A stretch of 64,000 nucleotides of DNA from DASQPR01 sp963724705 (GCA_963724705.1 CAVRVS010000005.1:316943-380942); one strand, 5' to 3'. Shown: positions 47,792-57,154, counted from the stretch's first letter. The notes: a model not told the origin generated them from the letters alone. Numbers and translations are program-made.

Positions 47792-48367
47792 TTGCCGTCC
47801 CGAACCTTGCCGCTCCCGAATCTTGCCCGCCCGACGAAGGCGGATCTCTTGGCCGCGCACGGCCGAGCCATCCCCGACGTACTCGCACCGGGTCTCGCGG
47901 TCGTCTTCTGCGGTATCAATCCGGGCCTGTGGTCGGCAGCGACGGCCCATCATTTCGCCCGGCCGGGCAACCGATTCTGGCCCGCGCTGCATCGTGGTGG
48001 CTTCACGCCACGCCAACTCGATCCGGCCGAACAGGAGTCGATGCTGACGTACGAGCTCGGCATCACGAACCTGGTCGAGCGCGGTACGGCTCGGGCCGAC
48101 GAGTTGACGGCGGCGGAGCTCGTCGCCGGGGCGGACCTGTTGGCGCGCAAGGTCGAGAAGCTCCGGCCGGCGTGGCTCGCGGTGCTCGGTGTCACGGCCT
48201 ACCGGTCGGCTTTCGGTCGCCGTCACGCAGTCGTCGGTGCACAACCCGATCCGATCGGCGACACGAGCGTATGGATCCTGCCGAATCCGAGTGGCCTGAA
48301 CGCGCACTACACGCTCGATCGACTCGCCGGCGAGTTCGCCGCGTTGCGCAAGGTCGCCGTCGGCTAG
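47792..48367 (+). CDS. Mismatch-specific uracil/thymine-DNA glycosylase (Mug-like)
   Basis: A ~191-residue protein with the Mug/TDG active-site block FCGINPGLWSAATAHHF and the C-terminal loop ILPNPSGLNAHYTLD. It excises uracil or ethenocytosine from mismatched DNA. The start is uncertain: a TTG at 47792 is the first available in frame, while an ATG at 47761 lies in another frame and would connect only if a 16-base duplication at 47800-47831 (CCGAACCTTGCCGCTC followed by a near copy) were collapsed. Confidence 0.85.
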   Translation: MPSRTLPLPNLARPTKADLLAAHGRAIPDVLAPGLAVVFCGINPGLWSAATAHHFARPGNRFWPALHRGGFTPRQLDPAEQESMLTYELGITNLVERGTARADELTAAELVAGADLLARKVEKLRPAWLAVLGVTAYRSAFGRRHAVVGAQPDPIGDTSVWILPNPSGLNAHYTLDRLAGEFAALRKVAVG

Positions 48368-48478
48368 CGACGTTCGGTCCGAGCTCGTTGCCTGCGATTC
48401 GTGCCACCTCCGCGGAGGGCCGGGAGCCGAGACGGCGTGGCGCCGACAGTGGCCGGAAACGGCTGGGACGCTGTCCGC

Positions 48479-48847
48479 ATGATCGATCACCTGTCTCTGC
48501 AGTGCGACGACATCGTGGCGAGTACGGCGTTCTACGACGCCGTACTCGCGCCGGTCGGCGGCACACGGATTCTCGATTTCGGTGATGTCATCGGCTATGG
48601 GATCGAGCGACCGGAGTTCTGGATTGGTGCCGCAACGACCATGGGACCGGCCCGCGAATGCCACGTTTCGTTCACCGCTCCGACGCGACGAGCCGTCGTA
48701 GCATTCTTCGATGCCGCGGTCGAGTTCGGCGCCGAGATCCTCCACGAGCCGCGGGTCTGGCCCGAGTATCACCCGACCTACTACGGCGCATTCGTACGCG
48801 ATCCGGACGGAAACAACGTCGAAGCGGTCTGCCACGGGCCGGAATGA
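48479..48847 (+). CDS. VOC (glyoxalase-fold) family protein
   Basis: A 122-residue single-domain VOC protein: MIDHLSLQCDDIVASTAFYDAVLAPVG is the first motif and YYGAFVRDPDGNNVEAVCH the last, with conserved His6 and Glu near 117 as likely metal ligands. The ATG at 48479 fits the family start exactly. Function within the superfamily is open. Confidence 0.83.
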   Translation: MIDHLSLQCDDIVASTAFYDAVLAPVGGTRILDFGDVIGYGIERPEFWIGAATTMGPARECHVSFTAPTRRAVVAFFDAAVEFGAEILHEPRVWPEYHPTYYGAFVRDPDGNNVEAVCHGPE

Positions 48848-48865
48848 CCTCTGCTGGACGCCAAC

Positions 48866-49375
48866 TCAGAAGCGCCGGGCGAACGGCGCGGGTTTGCGCA
48901 TACGTACGAGCAGGAGCAACGGGATGAGCACATAAGGCAAGTTGAAGACGAGAAACTTCGCCGGATTGTGTGTCCGGAAGTCGGCCTCACCGAAGAACTC
49001 GACGCCGAAGACGATGATGCCGGTGATCGCGGCGATCATCGTGGCGTAGATGACCGATGGCAGCTGAATCCAGTTCCGGCCGGTCACTAGCGCGTACACA
49101 AGCACTATGTAGAACGGCATGTAGACGAACGCCGACAAGCCGGTGACGATCCGCATCCAGTCGGGTGGGTTCATGAACAGCGGGTCGGCGTCGTGGGCGT
49201 ACCAGTAATTGGATTGAATGAAGAAGTTCGACGATGGGTGCGAGAAGTTGACGCCGACCGTCGGCAGCAGGTCGCTGATGATCGATGTAATCGTGAACGC
49301 GGCAAAGACGACAGCGAAGAAGATATCTACCCGACGGTCGCGCAGGGCGAGATTCGGCTGGTCCGGGGGGTTCAT
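48866..49375 (-). CDS. EXPERA-domain integral membrane protein
   Basis: A 169-residue protein with four membrane segments. RRVDIFFAVVFAAFTITSIISD, WYAHDADPLFMNPPDWMR, MPFYIVLVYALVTGRNWIQLPSVIYA and FFGE follow the order of the EXPERA family (emopamil-binding protein, TMEM97/sigma-2 receptor), known mostly from eukaryotic sterol metabolism. The ATG at 49375 begins MNPPDQPNLAL. Role in this bacterium is unknown; sterol or lipid isomerisation/binding is a guess from the family. Confidence 0.7.
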   Translation of the reverse strand: MNPPDQPNLALRDRRVDIFFAVVFAAFTITSIISDLLPTVGVNFSHPSSNFFIQSNYWYAHDADPLFMNPPDWMRIVTGLSAFVYMPFYIVLVYALVTGRNWIQLPSVIYATMIAAITGIIVFGVEFFGEADFRTHNPAKFLVFNLPYVLIPLLLLVRMRKPAPFARRF

Positions 49376-49459
49376 GATCGGCGATCCTAGTGGCGCGCCG
49401 CCGCCGACGCGGTCCCCGGACGCCGGTCTCGATTGGCGTTCGATGGCGATCACCGCGCG

Positions 49460-50629
49460 TCACGCGTCGACGGATCGGTCCATCCGGTAGAACCGCCAGA
49501 AATCGTTGTCGACCGCGAGTTCGGTGCAGCTCGCAAAGCCGGCTTCGGCCGCCCATCGTCGGACCGTGGGCGCTCGGAGCACCGTGCCCGCCGCTTCGAC
49601 CGGATCCTCGGCCATCGTCGCCGGTAGGCAGTGCAACACGCTGAACCCGTACTGCATGCGCTCGACATCGCCCGGAGCCGCCGTGAACTCATCGCCCACC
49701 CGCTCGTCGGCGACGAGCAGCGTCCCGTTGTTGGCCAGACCGCGCCGGACCGCCCGCAACACCCCGACCGGATCGCCCATGTCGTGCAGCGCTTCGAAGA
49801 TCGTCGCAAAGTCGAACGGGCCGCCGTCGCTGGCCTGGTTCGCATCGGCGAGGACGAACGTCACTCGATTGCCCAAGCCGACACGCGCGGCCTCCGCTTG
49901 GGCGGAGGCAATCGACCGCGCGTCCAGGTCCACGCCGACAATGCGGATTCTCGGGTACGCCGCCGCGAGGGCAAGTGTCGACGTGCCTTCGCCGCAGCCG
50001 AGATCGAGGACGCGTGCCGGGGGATCGGCGTCGAGTCTTTCGATCACGTCCGGCATGGAGGGAAGCCAGGTCGAGGCGAGCTCGTGGATGAACCCCGGCC
50101 GGTTCAGTGCGCGGATGCCTTCGCGGATCTCGTCGCCGTACGCGCTGTAGGGCACACCGCCGCCGGTGCGGAACGCATCGGGGAGCAACGGAAGCGCTCG
50201 CGCTATGCCCGCGAGCATCGTCGCGACCGCTCCGGTGTGGTACGGACTATCCGCGTCCAACAACACCTCGGCGTGTCCGGGTGGAAGGCGGTAGATCCGG
50301 TCGGCAGCCGGCGAAGACGGATCGTCGCAGGTGATGAACCCCGAGACGACCTGATACTCAAGCCATTCACGGGCGTACCGAGGGGCGATGCCGGCGCGAG
50401 CGGCGAGCTCGCCCTCGGTCAGACCGCCTGTCGATCCACCGTCCGAGGGGTTGGTTGACGCGTCGTCCAGCACTCGGTAGAGCCCAAGCTCAAGGCCGAG
50501 ATGAACGGCGAACAACTCCATCGCCGGGACCGCGCTGTCGACGAGGCGCTGGGCCAGCTGATCTCGGGCGGACTCTGCTGCGTCGTCGCCGGCGGTGTGT
50601 GTCGCGGTGTCTTCTCTCGCGGCTGTCAT
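49460..50629 (-). CDS. SAM-dependent methyltransferase with N-terminal winged helix
   Basis: A 389-residue protein of the Rv2258c-like type: residues ~25-110 form a winged helix (LTEGELAARAGIAPRYAREWLEYQV), then a Rossmann methyltransferase with VLDLGCGEGTSTLALAAAYP (SAM loop), IVGVDLDARSIASA (ribose Asp) and FDFATIFEALHDMGDPVG. An ATG at 50629 was taken. It is divergent from the ArsR gene across a 300-base gap that holds only loosely repetitive GGGACC-rich sequence. Substrate unknown. Confidence 0.85.
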   Translation of the reverse strand: MTAAREDTATHTAGDDAAESARDQLAQRLVDSAVPAMELFAVHLGLELGLYRVLDDASTNPSDGGSTGGLTEGELAARAGIAPRYAREWLEYQVVSGFITCDDPSSPAADRIYRLPPGHAEVLLDADSPYHTGAVATMLAGIARALPLLPDAFRTGGGVPYSAYGDEIREGIRALNRPGFIHELASTWLPSMPDVIERLDADPPARVLDLGCGEGTSTLALAAAYPRIRIVGVDLDARSIASAQAEAARVGLGNRVTFVLADANQASDGGPFDFATIFEALHDMGDPVGVLRAVRRGLANNGTLLVADERVGDEFTAAPGDVERMQYGFSVLHCLPATMAEDPVEAAGTVLRAPTVRRWAAEAGFASCTELAVDNDFWRFYRMDRSVDA

Positions 50630-50917
50630 CAGGCAACGATGCCATCGGACGCCGGGCGTGGTCCACGAGGTTCCGCAAACCGGCGCGTTGCTGGAACCCG
50701 GCTGGCGAAACGCTGGGAGATCGGTCGCCCGGCCCGACCGAGAGTCCCGCACAGGACGCTCGATCGTCCACGGCGTGCCGGATCGTCGAACGGTCCTCGA
50801 CCTGGGCCGAGCCCACCTAGGGAGGTGCTGGAACCCTGGGACCGGGCCAGAACCCGGGACGGCCCTGGGACGCCGGGAACCGTGGGTGCCCCTGGTCGCC
50901 GGCAGTGTCGGCGAAAC

Positions 50918-50929
50918 TATGATCGTCTG
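50918..50929 (+). promoter_or_regulatory. TATGAT -10 element, leaderless ArsR gene
   Basis: TATGAT (50918-50923) ends 6 bases before the ATG at 50930, with no Shine-Dalgarno sequence between, so the ArsR mRNA probably begins at its start codon. No clear -35 or palindrome was found beside it. Confidence 0.45.
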
Positions 50930-51463
50930 ATGGCGATGATATCCGGCTCGCACGATCGCGACTGCCGCGTCGACCTGACGCCCGCGGTCAGCCTGTTTCG
51001 CAGTCTGGGCGACCCGACTCGACTCGCGATCGTGCACGAGTTGGCCAAGGGCGAGCGGCGTGTTGTCGACTTGACCCGTCATCTCGGCCTCGCCCAGTCC
51101 ACGGTCTCCGCCCACCTCGCCCTCATGCGCGAGAGCGGCGTCGTCCAGAGCCGTGCGCTCGGGCGCCAGTCGCTCTACCGGCTCAGCCGTCCAGAGTTGT
51201 TCACGGTACTGAGCGCGGCCGAGAGCCTGCTCGCGGCGAGCGGCAACGATGTCGAGCTTTGCCCGCCAAGCGATGCCTCCCCGGGCGATGCTCAGCTGAT
51301 GCGCGATGTTTCGTCGAGTAACGGTGAGCCGGCAAGCGCTGCTGCGTCGGCCGATACGGCGCTCGCCGCTCGCGCCGGTGACGACGGCCCCGCGATCGAG
51401 TCCATCGGGTTGGTGCGCGACTCTGCGATTTCTGCCAGGGTCGGCGATGTTGCGGCGGCATGA
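50930..51463 (+). CDS. ArsR/SmtB-family metal-responsive regulator with long tail
   Basis: A 177-residue protein. The first ~105 residues are an ArsR winged helix: LFRSLGDPTRLAIVHELAKGERRV, then HLGLAQSTVSAHLALMRESGVV. The remaining ~70 residues (Ala/Ser/Asp-rich) are disordered and unusual for the family, which ends near residue 100-120. A Cys at 11 and the C-terminal helix could bind metal. It lies 15 bases before a CDF transporter gene, giving a standard zinc-type sensor-exporter operon. Confidence 0.85.
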   Translation: MAMISGSHDRDCRVDLTPAVSLFRSLGDPTRLAIVHELAKGERRVVDLTRHLGLAQSTVSAHLALMRESGVVQSRALGRQSLYRLSRPELFTVLSAAESLLAASGNDVELCPPSDASPGDAQLMRDVSSSNGEPASAAASADTALAARAGDDGPAIESIGLVRDSAISARVGDVAAA

Positions 51464-51478
51464 CGTGAGCGGCGTCGC

Positions 51479-52393
51479 ATGAGCGGCCACGATCACGATC
51501 ATGGCCTGGCCGCGTCGGGCCATCGACGGCCGCTCACCGTCGTCCTGGGCATCTCGAGTGCGATCCTGGTCGTCGAGGTCGTCGGCGCATTGATCTCCGG
51601 CTCGTTGGCTCTGCTTGCCGACGCCGGCCACATGCTCACCGATGTCGTAGGCCTCACCCTCGCCCTGATCGCGGCCGTGCTCGTCGAGCGGCCGGCGACG
51701 TCCCGCCGTACGTGGGGCTATCGGCGCGCCGAGATTCTGGCGGCGGCGGCGCAAGCGGCGGTGCTTCTTGCCGTCGGCATCTTCGTTGTCGTCGAAGCCA
51801 TCCGCCGTCTGGTGACACCACCCGAGGTCGCGTCCGGCGCGATGCTCATCTTCGGTGTCGTCGGCCTGCTCGGCAACGCCTTGTCGATTCTGCTGCTGTC
51901 GCGCATTCAACGCGGCAACCTCAACACTCGCGCCGCGATGCTCGAGGTCGTCAACGACGCGCTCGGCTCAGTCGCGGTGCTCGTCGCGGCCGCGGTCATT
52001 GCGTTGACTGGTTGGACCCGGGCTGACGCGATCGCTTCGTTGGCCATCGGAGTCATGATCATTCCGCGTACGTGGAAGCTGCTCCGTGAGACGACCGACG
52101 TCCTGATGGAGGCGACCCCGCGAAGCGTTGACCTTGAGCAGATCCGTCGACACATCCTCGGTGTCAGCCACGTACACACCGTCCACGATCTGCACGCATC
52201 ATCGGTGGCGTCGGACCTGCCGGTCCTCTCGGCACACGTGGTCGTCGACGAATCGTGCTTCCACGACGGTCACCTGCCGCAGCTTCTCGACCAACTGCAA
52301 CAGTGTCTGTCCGGCCACTTCGACGTGGAGCACAGCACATTCCAGTTCGAGCCGGCCGGCCACGCCGACCACGAACACGGCGCCCACGCCTGA
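51479..52393 (+). CDS. CDF-family heavy-metal cation exporter (CzcD/ZitB-like)
   Basis: A 304-residue cation diffusion facilitator: His-rich leader (SGHDHDHGLAASGH), six membrane segments at ~20-200, metal site ADAGHMLTDVVGL in helix 2 and EVVNDALGS in helix 5, then a cytoplasmic dimer domain and a His-rich end (HADHEHGAHA). The helix 5 site has Asn where zinc exporters usually have His. Zinc or a related divalent ion is the likely substrate, under control of the upstream ArsR protein. Confidence 0.88.
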   Translation: MSGHDHDHGLAASGHRRPLTVVLGISSAILVVEVVGALISGSLALLADAGHMLTDVVGLTLALIAAVLVERPATSRRTWGYRRAEILAAAAQAAVLLAVGIFVVVEAIRRLVTPPEVASGAMLIFGVVGLLGNALSILLLSRIQRGNLNTRAAMLEVVNDALGSVAVLVAAAVIALTGWTRADAIASLAIGVMIIPRTWKLLRETTDVLMEATPRSVDLEQIRRHILGVSHVHTVHDLHASSVASDLPVLSAHVVVDESCFHDGHLPQLLDQLQQCLSGHFDVEHSTFQFEPAGHADHEHGAHA

Positions 52394-52528
52394 TTGCCGC
52401 GTGGCCGTTAGCCGCATGACACGTGCTCGATAGCCGCGACGTGGCAGGCAGCCGCGGATCAACGGCGAGCATCGCTGCCACGTGTCGGTGATCGGGTTGT
52501 CGACCCCTCGATGGTGGCGCCCGCCGGC

Positions 52529-53785
52529 TTATCTGCGTTGGTGGTAGGGGTTTCGGCGGGGTTGTTGGGTGGGGTCGATGTGGCGGGGTGGGATGAATTC
52601 GGGGTGCCGGTCGGGTCCGAGTCGGATGGTCCAGTCGGTGGTGTGGATGAGCCGGTGGTGATGCCGGCAGAGGGCGACGCCGTTGTCGCGGTCGGTGGTG
52701 TCCGCCCTCGCTCCAGAACACGATGTGGTGGATGTCGGTCCAGCGGGGTGGCCTTTCACAGCCGGGGAAGGCGCAGCCGCCGTCGCGGAGCAGGATGGCG
52801 GTGCGGGTGGCGCCGGTGAACGGGCGGCGGGTGCGGCCGACGTCGATGGGCACACCGGCACCGTCGAGGATGGCGGGCAGGATCGGCGGCGTGGCAGGCG
52901 ATGCGTCGGGTCGCCTGCCGGGGTGAGCAGGGCGCCGGTGTCGAACTGGCCGACGGCGACGTCGCGTTGCAACGCGTCGAGGTCGATCGTCACGTTCAGC
53001 TGAGGTGGTTGCCCGCCGGCGGCCGGCAATTCGCCGGTGCGTAGGGCGAGTTGGCAGACGTCGACGAGGGCGTCGGCGCGCCGCGCGGCCGGGGTGCGCA
53101 GGTCCGGGCCGCTGGCGTCCCGCGTCGGTGCGCTCAACGGTCCGATGGCGGCGTCGATGATCGCCGCCCCCTCGACGTCTAAGACTCCGGATAGGCGGAT
53201 GCCGCCGAGGCCGTCGGGGGACAGGGTGAACCCGCGGCGCTGCTGCGCGTGTCGCTGTTCCCGGTCGAGCCGGTCACGCAGCCGTTGGTCGGCCAGGTCG
53301 GGGTTGATGTGGGCGAGGACGCGGTCGCCGAGTCGGCGCAGGATGCCCGGTTCGAACTGGGTGGCGTGGCCGATCAGCACGTTTCGACCTTGTCGACCAA
53401 TCCCGGCTGTTCATCGGGGACGTCGGCCAGCACCCGGCCGATCGCGATCGCCTGACCGGGGTTGACGGCACCGTCGGCGACGGCGTCGGCGAGCACCGGC
53501 CGCGCGTCCAACACCTCACCCAGAGTCACCAGCAGCCGGGCTTCGGCCGGGCTGATGCGTAGCAGGTCGCGTAGCCACGCCACCGTCGACACGGCACCCT
53601 GCCGGCGCGGCAGGTCCCGGCCGTGCGCCTCCCGGGCCAGGGTGGCGAGCGATCGCCACGCAGCGGGAGTTGATGGCGTGCACGACCGCCGCCGTCTCGC
53701 ACAGTTCGGTGTCGGACAGGCCGTAGACCGGACGCGACGCGAACCCGGCGATGTCTGCCCCGGCTCGTGTCAACGCCTCGTCCAT
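52529..53785 (-). pseudogene. DUF222/HNH endonuclease (13E12-family) gene with several frameshifts
   Basis: Parts of one ~415-residue DUF222-HNH protein lie in three frames: MDEALTRAGADIAGFASRPVYGL (from 53785), STVAWLRDLLRISPAEARLL..DEQPGLVDKVE, LIGHATQFEPGILRRL..GELPAAGGQPPQLNVTI, then the HNH region CAFPGCERPPRWTDIHHIVFW and NGVALCRHHHRLIH. Frame changes occur near 53655, 53375, 52900 and 52700, each by a single base. The coding strand is C-rich and G-poor. The family is multi-copy in actinomycetes; this copy seems decayed unless the sequence is at fault. Confidence 0.8.
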
Positions 53786-53885
53786 GACACCAGATTCGCA
53801 CACCCGTACGACAATCCGCGGAGGTCGAAGACGACGGCTGAAACCGTTGTGGCACAAACGATCCGCGACCAGGCGCCACCCGACT

Positions 53886-54623
53886 TCAGACCAGGCGCAG
53901 GCTCAGTTGAGCGCCAACCGTCGTGTAACCGAGCGACCGCGCGACGGCCTGCGACGCCGGCACGCGGGCCCGCCACTGTGGAATCAGGCCGGCGTCGAGG
54001 GCGTGGCGTGACGCCTCGGTCGCGGCTCGCTTGGCCAGACCCTGTCCGCGGTGGTCCGGGTGCGTCAGGACCATCATGTGCGCGAGTCGACCAACCCATG
54101 GCCGGTACGCGCAGACGGCAGCGACCGTGGTCGCCCGCCAGATCACGAACAGCGGCGACGTCGCGTCCGTGATGCCGACCTCGTTCACGTCGTCGGGGCC
54201 GGCATCGCGTTCGAGCGCGGCGACGGCGTCCGAGACCTCGGCAAGGGCGACGGCTTCCACCGGTTCGCCGTCCCACGGCGCGAAGTCCGGGGCATCGAGA
54301 TAGGCCAACTCGGCCGGGCCCAGAATGCGCCCGGGGTCCGACGGCCACAGCGATCCCCATGCCGGTCGGTCGGTTGCCTGCTCCGGCTGGGCGGTGCCGA
54401 GGGTGTCCCGTACCAACGCTGCCTGTGGCTCGTCCGGCGCGGTGATCAACGCACCGTCGGCGATCGACCCGGCACCCAGCCGGACTGTCCCGACCCACCC
54501 GGGCGGCGCGACGACGGACGCACTGCTCGACGCGATCGTGATCTTGCCCGGAACCCATCCGTGCGGTACGCCGGACAGGACATTCCAGGCAACCGTGATG
54601 CGATCGAGAGTCGACGGCAACAT
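53886..54623 (-). CDS. GNAT-family N-acetyltransferase
   Basis: A 245-residue protein whose C-terminal half is a GNAT domain with MMVLTHPDHRGQGLAKRA as acetyl-CoA loop and LGYTTVGAQLSLRLV at the end. The N-terminal ~120 residues (HGWVPGKITI, PPGWVGTVRLG) form a separate domain found in a group of actinobacterial GNAT proteins. The ATG at 54623 begins MLPSTLDRI. It is divergent from map. Substrate unknown. Confidence 0.8.
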   Translation of the reverse strand: MLPSTLDRITVAWNVLSGVPHGWVPGKITIASSSASVVAPPGWVGTVRLGAGSIADGALITAPDEPQAALVRDTLGTAQPEQATDRPAWGSLWPSDPGRILGPAELAYLDAPDFAPWDGEPVEAVALAEVSDAVAALERDAGPDDVNEVGITDATSPLFVIWRATTVAAVCAYRPWVGRLAHMMVLTHPDHRGQGLAKRAATEASRHALDAGLIPQWRARVPASQAVARSLGYTTVGAQLSLRLV

Positions 54624-54715
54624 GGCCGCACTGTGACACGGCGCCACCGACGCCGACAACGCGATTAGCGCGCCGCCGCGAGCACGAACCGCCCCCGTCT
54701 CGATAGGCTCGATGC

Positions 54716-55573
54716 ATGACCGTGCGCACCGAGCTGACTCCCGGCGTCCAAACTCCCTGGCGGCAGGTGCCGGCGAGCATTCCGCGTCCGGAGTACGTCG
54801 GCAAGAAGCGTCCGCAGCCCTACACCGGATCGGCCGTCCAGACACCGGAGACGATCGAGAAGATGCGGCTCGCTTCCCGGCTCGCGGCGCAGGCGACGCA
54901 GATCGGCGGAGCGGCGTGTGAGCCGGGCGTAACGACCGACGAGATCGACCGGATCGTGCACGAGTTCCTGTGCGACCACGGCGCCTACCCGTCCACGCTC
55001 GGTTACAAGGGCTTTCCGAAATCGTGCTGTACGTCACTGAACGAAGTCATCTGCCACGGCATCCCCGACTCGACCGTGATCGAGGACGGCGACATCATCA
55101 ACATCGATGTCACGGCGTTCATCAACGGCGTACACGGCGACACCGATGCGACGTTCTGCGTCGGCAACGTGTCGGAGGAGGCGCGGCTGCTGGTCGAGCG
55201 GACGCACGAGGCGACCATGCGCGGCATCAACGCGTGCGCGCCGGGTCGGCCGATCAACGTAATCGGTCGGGTCATCGAGGCGTACGCGAAGCGGTTCGGC
55301 TACGGCGTCGTCCGCGAATTCGGTGGTCACGGCATACACACCACCTTCCATAGCGGGCTGTTCATCCCGCACTACGACAACCCGGCCTTCACGACGGTGA
55401 TGGAGGAGGGCATGACGTTCACGATCGAGCCGATGATCACGCTCGGGACGGCCGCGTTCGACATCTGGCCGGACGGCTGGACGGCGGTGACCAAGGACCG
55501 CAAGTGGACGGCCCAGTTCGAGCACACGATCGCGATCACCGAAAGTGGCGCGGAGATCCTGACCCAGCCATGA
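54716..55573 (+). CDS. map: Type I methionine aminopeptidase with N-terminal PxxP linker
   Basis: A 285-residue MetAP1c-type enzyme. The ~40-residue leader with WRQVPASIPRPEYVGKKRP is the SH3-ligand-like extension known from mycobacterial MetAP1c. All metal and catalytic residues are present: His in EVICHGIPD, Asp pair in DVTAFINGVHGDTDATF, His in GGHGIHTTFH, Glu in FTIEPMI and FEHTIAITE. It removes initiator Met from nascent proteins. TAGGCT lies 6 bases before the ATG, suggesting a leaderless mRNA. The stop overlaps the next gene (ATGA). Confidence 0.94.
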   Translation: MTVRTELTPGVQTPWRQVPASIPRPEYVGKKRPQPYTGSAVQTPETIEKMRLASRLAAQATQIGGAACEPGVTTDEIDRIVHEFLCDHGAYPSTLGYKGFPKSCCTSLNEVICHGIPDSTVIEDGDIINIDVTAFINGVHGDTDATFCVGNVSEEARLLVERTHEATMRGINACAPGRPINVIGRVIEAYAKRFGYGVVREFGGHGIHTTFHSGLFIPHYDNPAFTTVMEEGMTFTIEPMITLGTAAFDIWPDGWTAVTKDRKWTAQFEHTIAITESGAEILTQP

Positions 55574-56361
55574 CCGATCAGACCTCACCCGCGACGGGCG
55601 CATCGACGCCGACACCGACGCCGCCCACGTCCGTGCACAGGCTCGACAGCCGGGCGACTCCGGCCGCGTACGACGACCACCACCACGCCGATGTGTCGGG
55701 CGGCTGGCTGCGCCCGGCCGTGTTCGGCGCGATGGACGGCCTCGTCACGAACATCGCACTGATCAGCGGTGTCGGCGGTGGCGGTGCGTCGCGGCACGTG
55801 ATTGTGCTCACCGGCATCGCCGGGCTCGTTGCCGGCGCCATCTCCATGGGGCTCGGCGAATACACCAGCGTGCGTACGCAGAATGACCAGGTTGCGAGCG
55901 AGGTCGCGAAGGAGCGCCGTGAACTCGAACGGCACCCGGTTGCCGAAGCCGAGGAACTGGCTCAGCGCTGGATCGCGCGTGGACTGTCGCCGGAGCTGGC
56001 GAGGCAGGTGGCAACCGCGGTCGCCGAGAATCCCGAGGAGGCGCTGCGCATCCATGCGCAGGAAGAGCTCGGCGTCAACCCGCACGACGTACCGAGTCCG
56101 TGGATCGCGGCAGTGTCCTCGTTCCTATGCTTCTCGATCGGCGCCGTGCTGCCCCTGTTGCCGTATCTGTTCGGGTTCAACAACCTCTGGCCGGCGCTCA
56201 TCGTGGGCGGTCTCGGCCTGTTCCTCGCCGGCGCGCTGACGTCACGGTTCACCAAGCAGCGCTGGTGGTTCAGCGGTAGCCGCCAACTCATCCTGGGTGG
56301 AGCGGCGGCCGCGGCCACGTACGGGATCGGGCATCTGATCGGCATCGGCGGCGTGGGTTAA
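55570..56361 (+). CDS. VIT1/CCC1-family iron/manganese transporter
   Basis: A 263-residue membrane protein: a Thr/Pro-rich disordered leader (1-35), then WLRPAVFGAMDGLVTNIALISGV, the VIT1 first helix, GAISMGLGEYTSVRTQ and a cytoplasmic helical hairpin rich in Glu (ERRELERHPVAEAEELAQRW) that binds metal, followed by three more helices. Such transporters move Fe2+ or Mn2+ into a store or out of the cell. Translation is coupled to map by ATGA, an unusual but clear pairing. Confidence 0.87.
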   Translation: MTDQTSPATGASTPTPTPPTSVHRLDSRATPAAYDDHHHADVSGGWLRPAVFGAMDGLVTNIALISGVGGGGASRHVIVLTGIAGLVAGAISMGLGEYTSVRTQNDQVASEVAKERRELERHPVAEAEELAQRWIARGLSPELARQVATAVAENPEEALRIHAQEELGVNPHDVPSPWIAAVSSFLCFSIGAVLPLLPYLFGFNNLWPALIVGGLGLFLAGALTSRFTKQRWWFSGSRQLILGGAAAAATYGIGHLIGIGGVG

Positions 56362-56404
56362 CGGCCGTGATCAGCAGGATCCGATAGGATCCCAGAATCA
56401 TGGA

Positions 56405-57154
56405 TCACAGAATCATGATCAGGCCGGGCGTGGCGACCTCGACCGGTCCGTCGTAGGTCTCGGCCGCCGCCGCGAACGCCGCGTCCGGGTCTGTACCCGG
56501 CCACAAATGCGTGAGCAGGAGCGCCTTCGCCCCAGCGGTCTGCGCGGAGGCGCCGGCCTGACGGGCGCTCGAAAGGTACGGCGCACGCATCTCCGGAACC
56601 GTTTCCGGGTGTGTGGCGTTCGCGATCAGCAGGTCGGCCCCGGTGGCCAGCTCGGCAACGACCGGGCTAGGGCCGCAGTCTCCGGTGTACGCGAGGACGA
56701 TCGGCACGGATGCGCCGGCGGATATCCGGATGCCGAGGTTCGGCACCATGTGCGGCAGGTCCCGGGTGCTGCAATGCAATGGCCCGATATCGAACGCATC
56801 ACCGTCGGCAACGTCGTGCAGAACGTACGCGCTGTCGACCGTGTTCGGCTGATCCAGCGCGAGGAGCGTCGCCAGCGACCCGAGTGGCGCGTAGACCGCC
56901 AACGCGGCGGCGGGCGGCGTCGTCAACGCCCGTGCGCGGAGCAGCGGTTGGAGATCCGCGCAGTGATCCGGGTGGCCATGACTGATCCAGACCGCGTCGA
57001 CGTCGGCGGCGTCGACGAGCGCGAGCAGGCGCTGGATCGTCGCGTAGCCGGGATCGACGACGAGCCGGAAGCCGTCGTGTTCGACGAGGAAGCCGTTGCA
57101 TCCCTGGTGCGCGGTGGGATATCCCCCAGCACCGCCCAACACCGTCACCTTCAT
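56405..57154 (-). CDS. MBL-fold metallo-hydrolase
   Basis: A 249-residue metallo-beta-lactamase fold: MKVTVLGGAGGYPTAHQGCNGFLVEH start, the HxHxDH site in WISHGHPDHCADL, then YTGDCGPS (Asp ligand) and LLLTHLWPGTD (His ligand). It resembles the ElaC/RNase Z-like and cyclic-phosphodiesterase-like subgroup of actinomycetes. Target unknown. It is downstream of a repeat-filled gap and convergent with the VIT1 gene. Confidence 0.85.
   Translation of the reverse strand: MKVTVLGGAGGYPTAHQGCNGFLVEHDGFRLVVDPGYATIQRLLALVDAADVDAVWISHGHPDHCADLQPLLRARALTTPPAAALAVYAPLGSLATLLALDQPNTVDSAYVLHDVADGDAFDIGPLHCSTRDLPHMVPNLGIRISAGASVPIVLAYTGDCGPSPVVAELATGADLLIANATHPETVPEMRAPYLSSARQAGASAQTAGAKALLLTHLWPGTDPDAAFAAAAETYDGPVEVATPGLIMIL

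Noticed and set aside
52529..53785. Mobile element or homing endonuclease because of the HNH domain
   Set aside because: DUF222-HNH (13E12) genes are scattered in actinomycete genomes; no inverted repeats, integrase or target duplication are seen.
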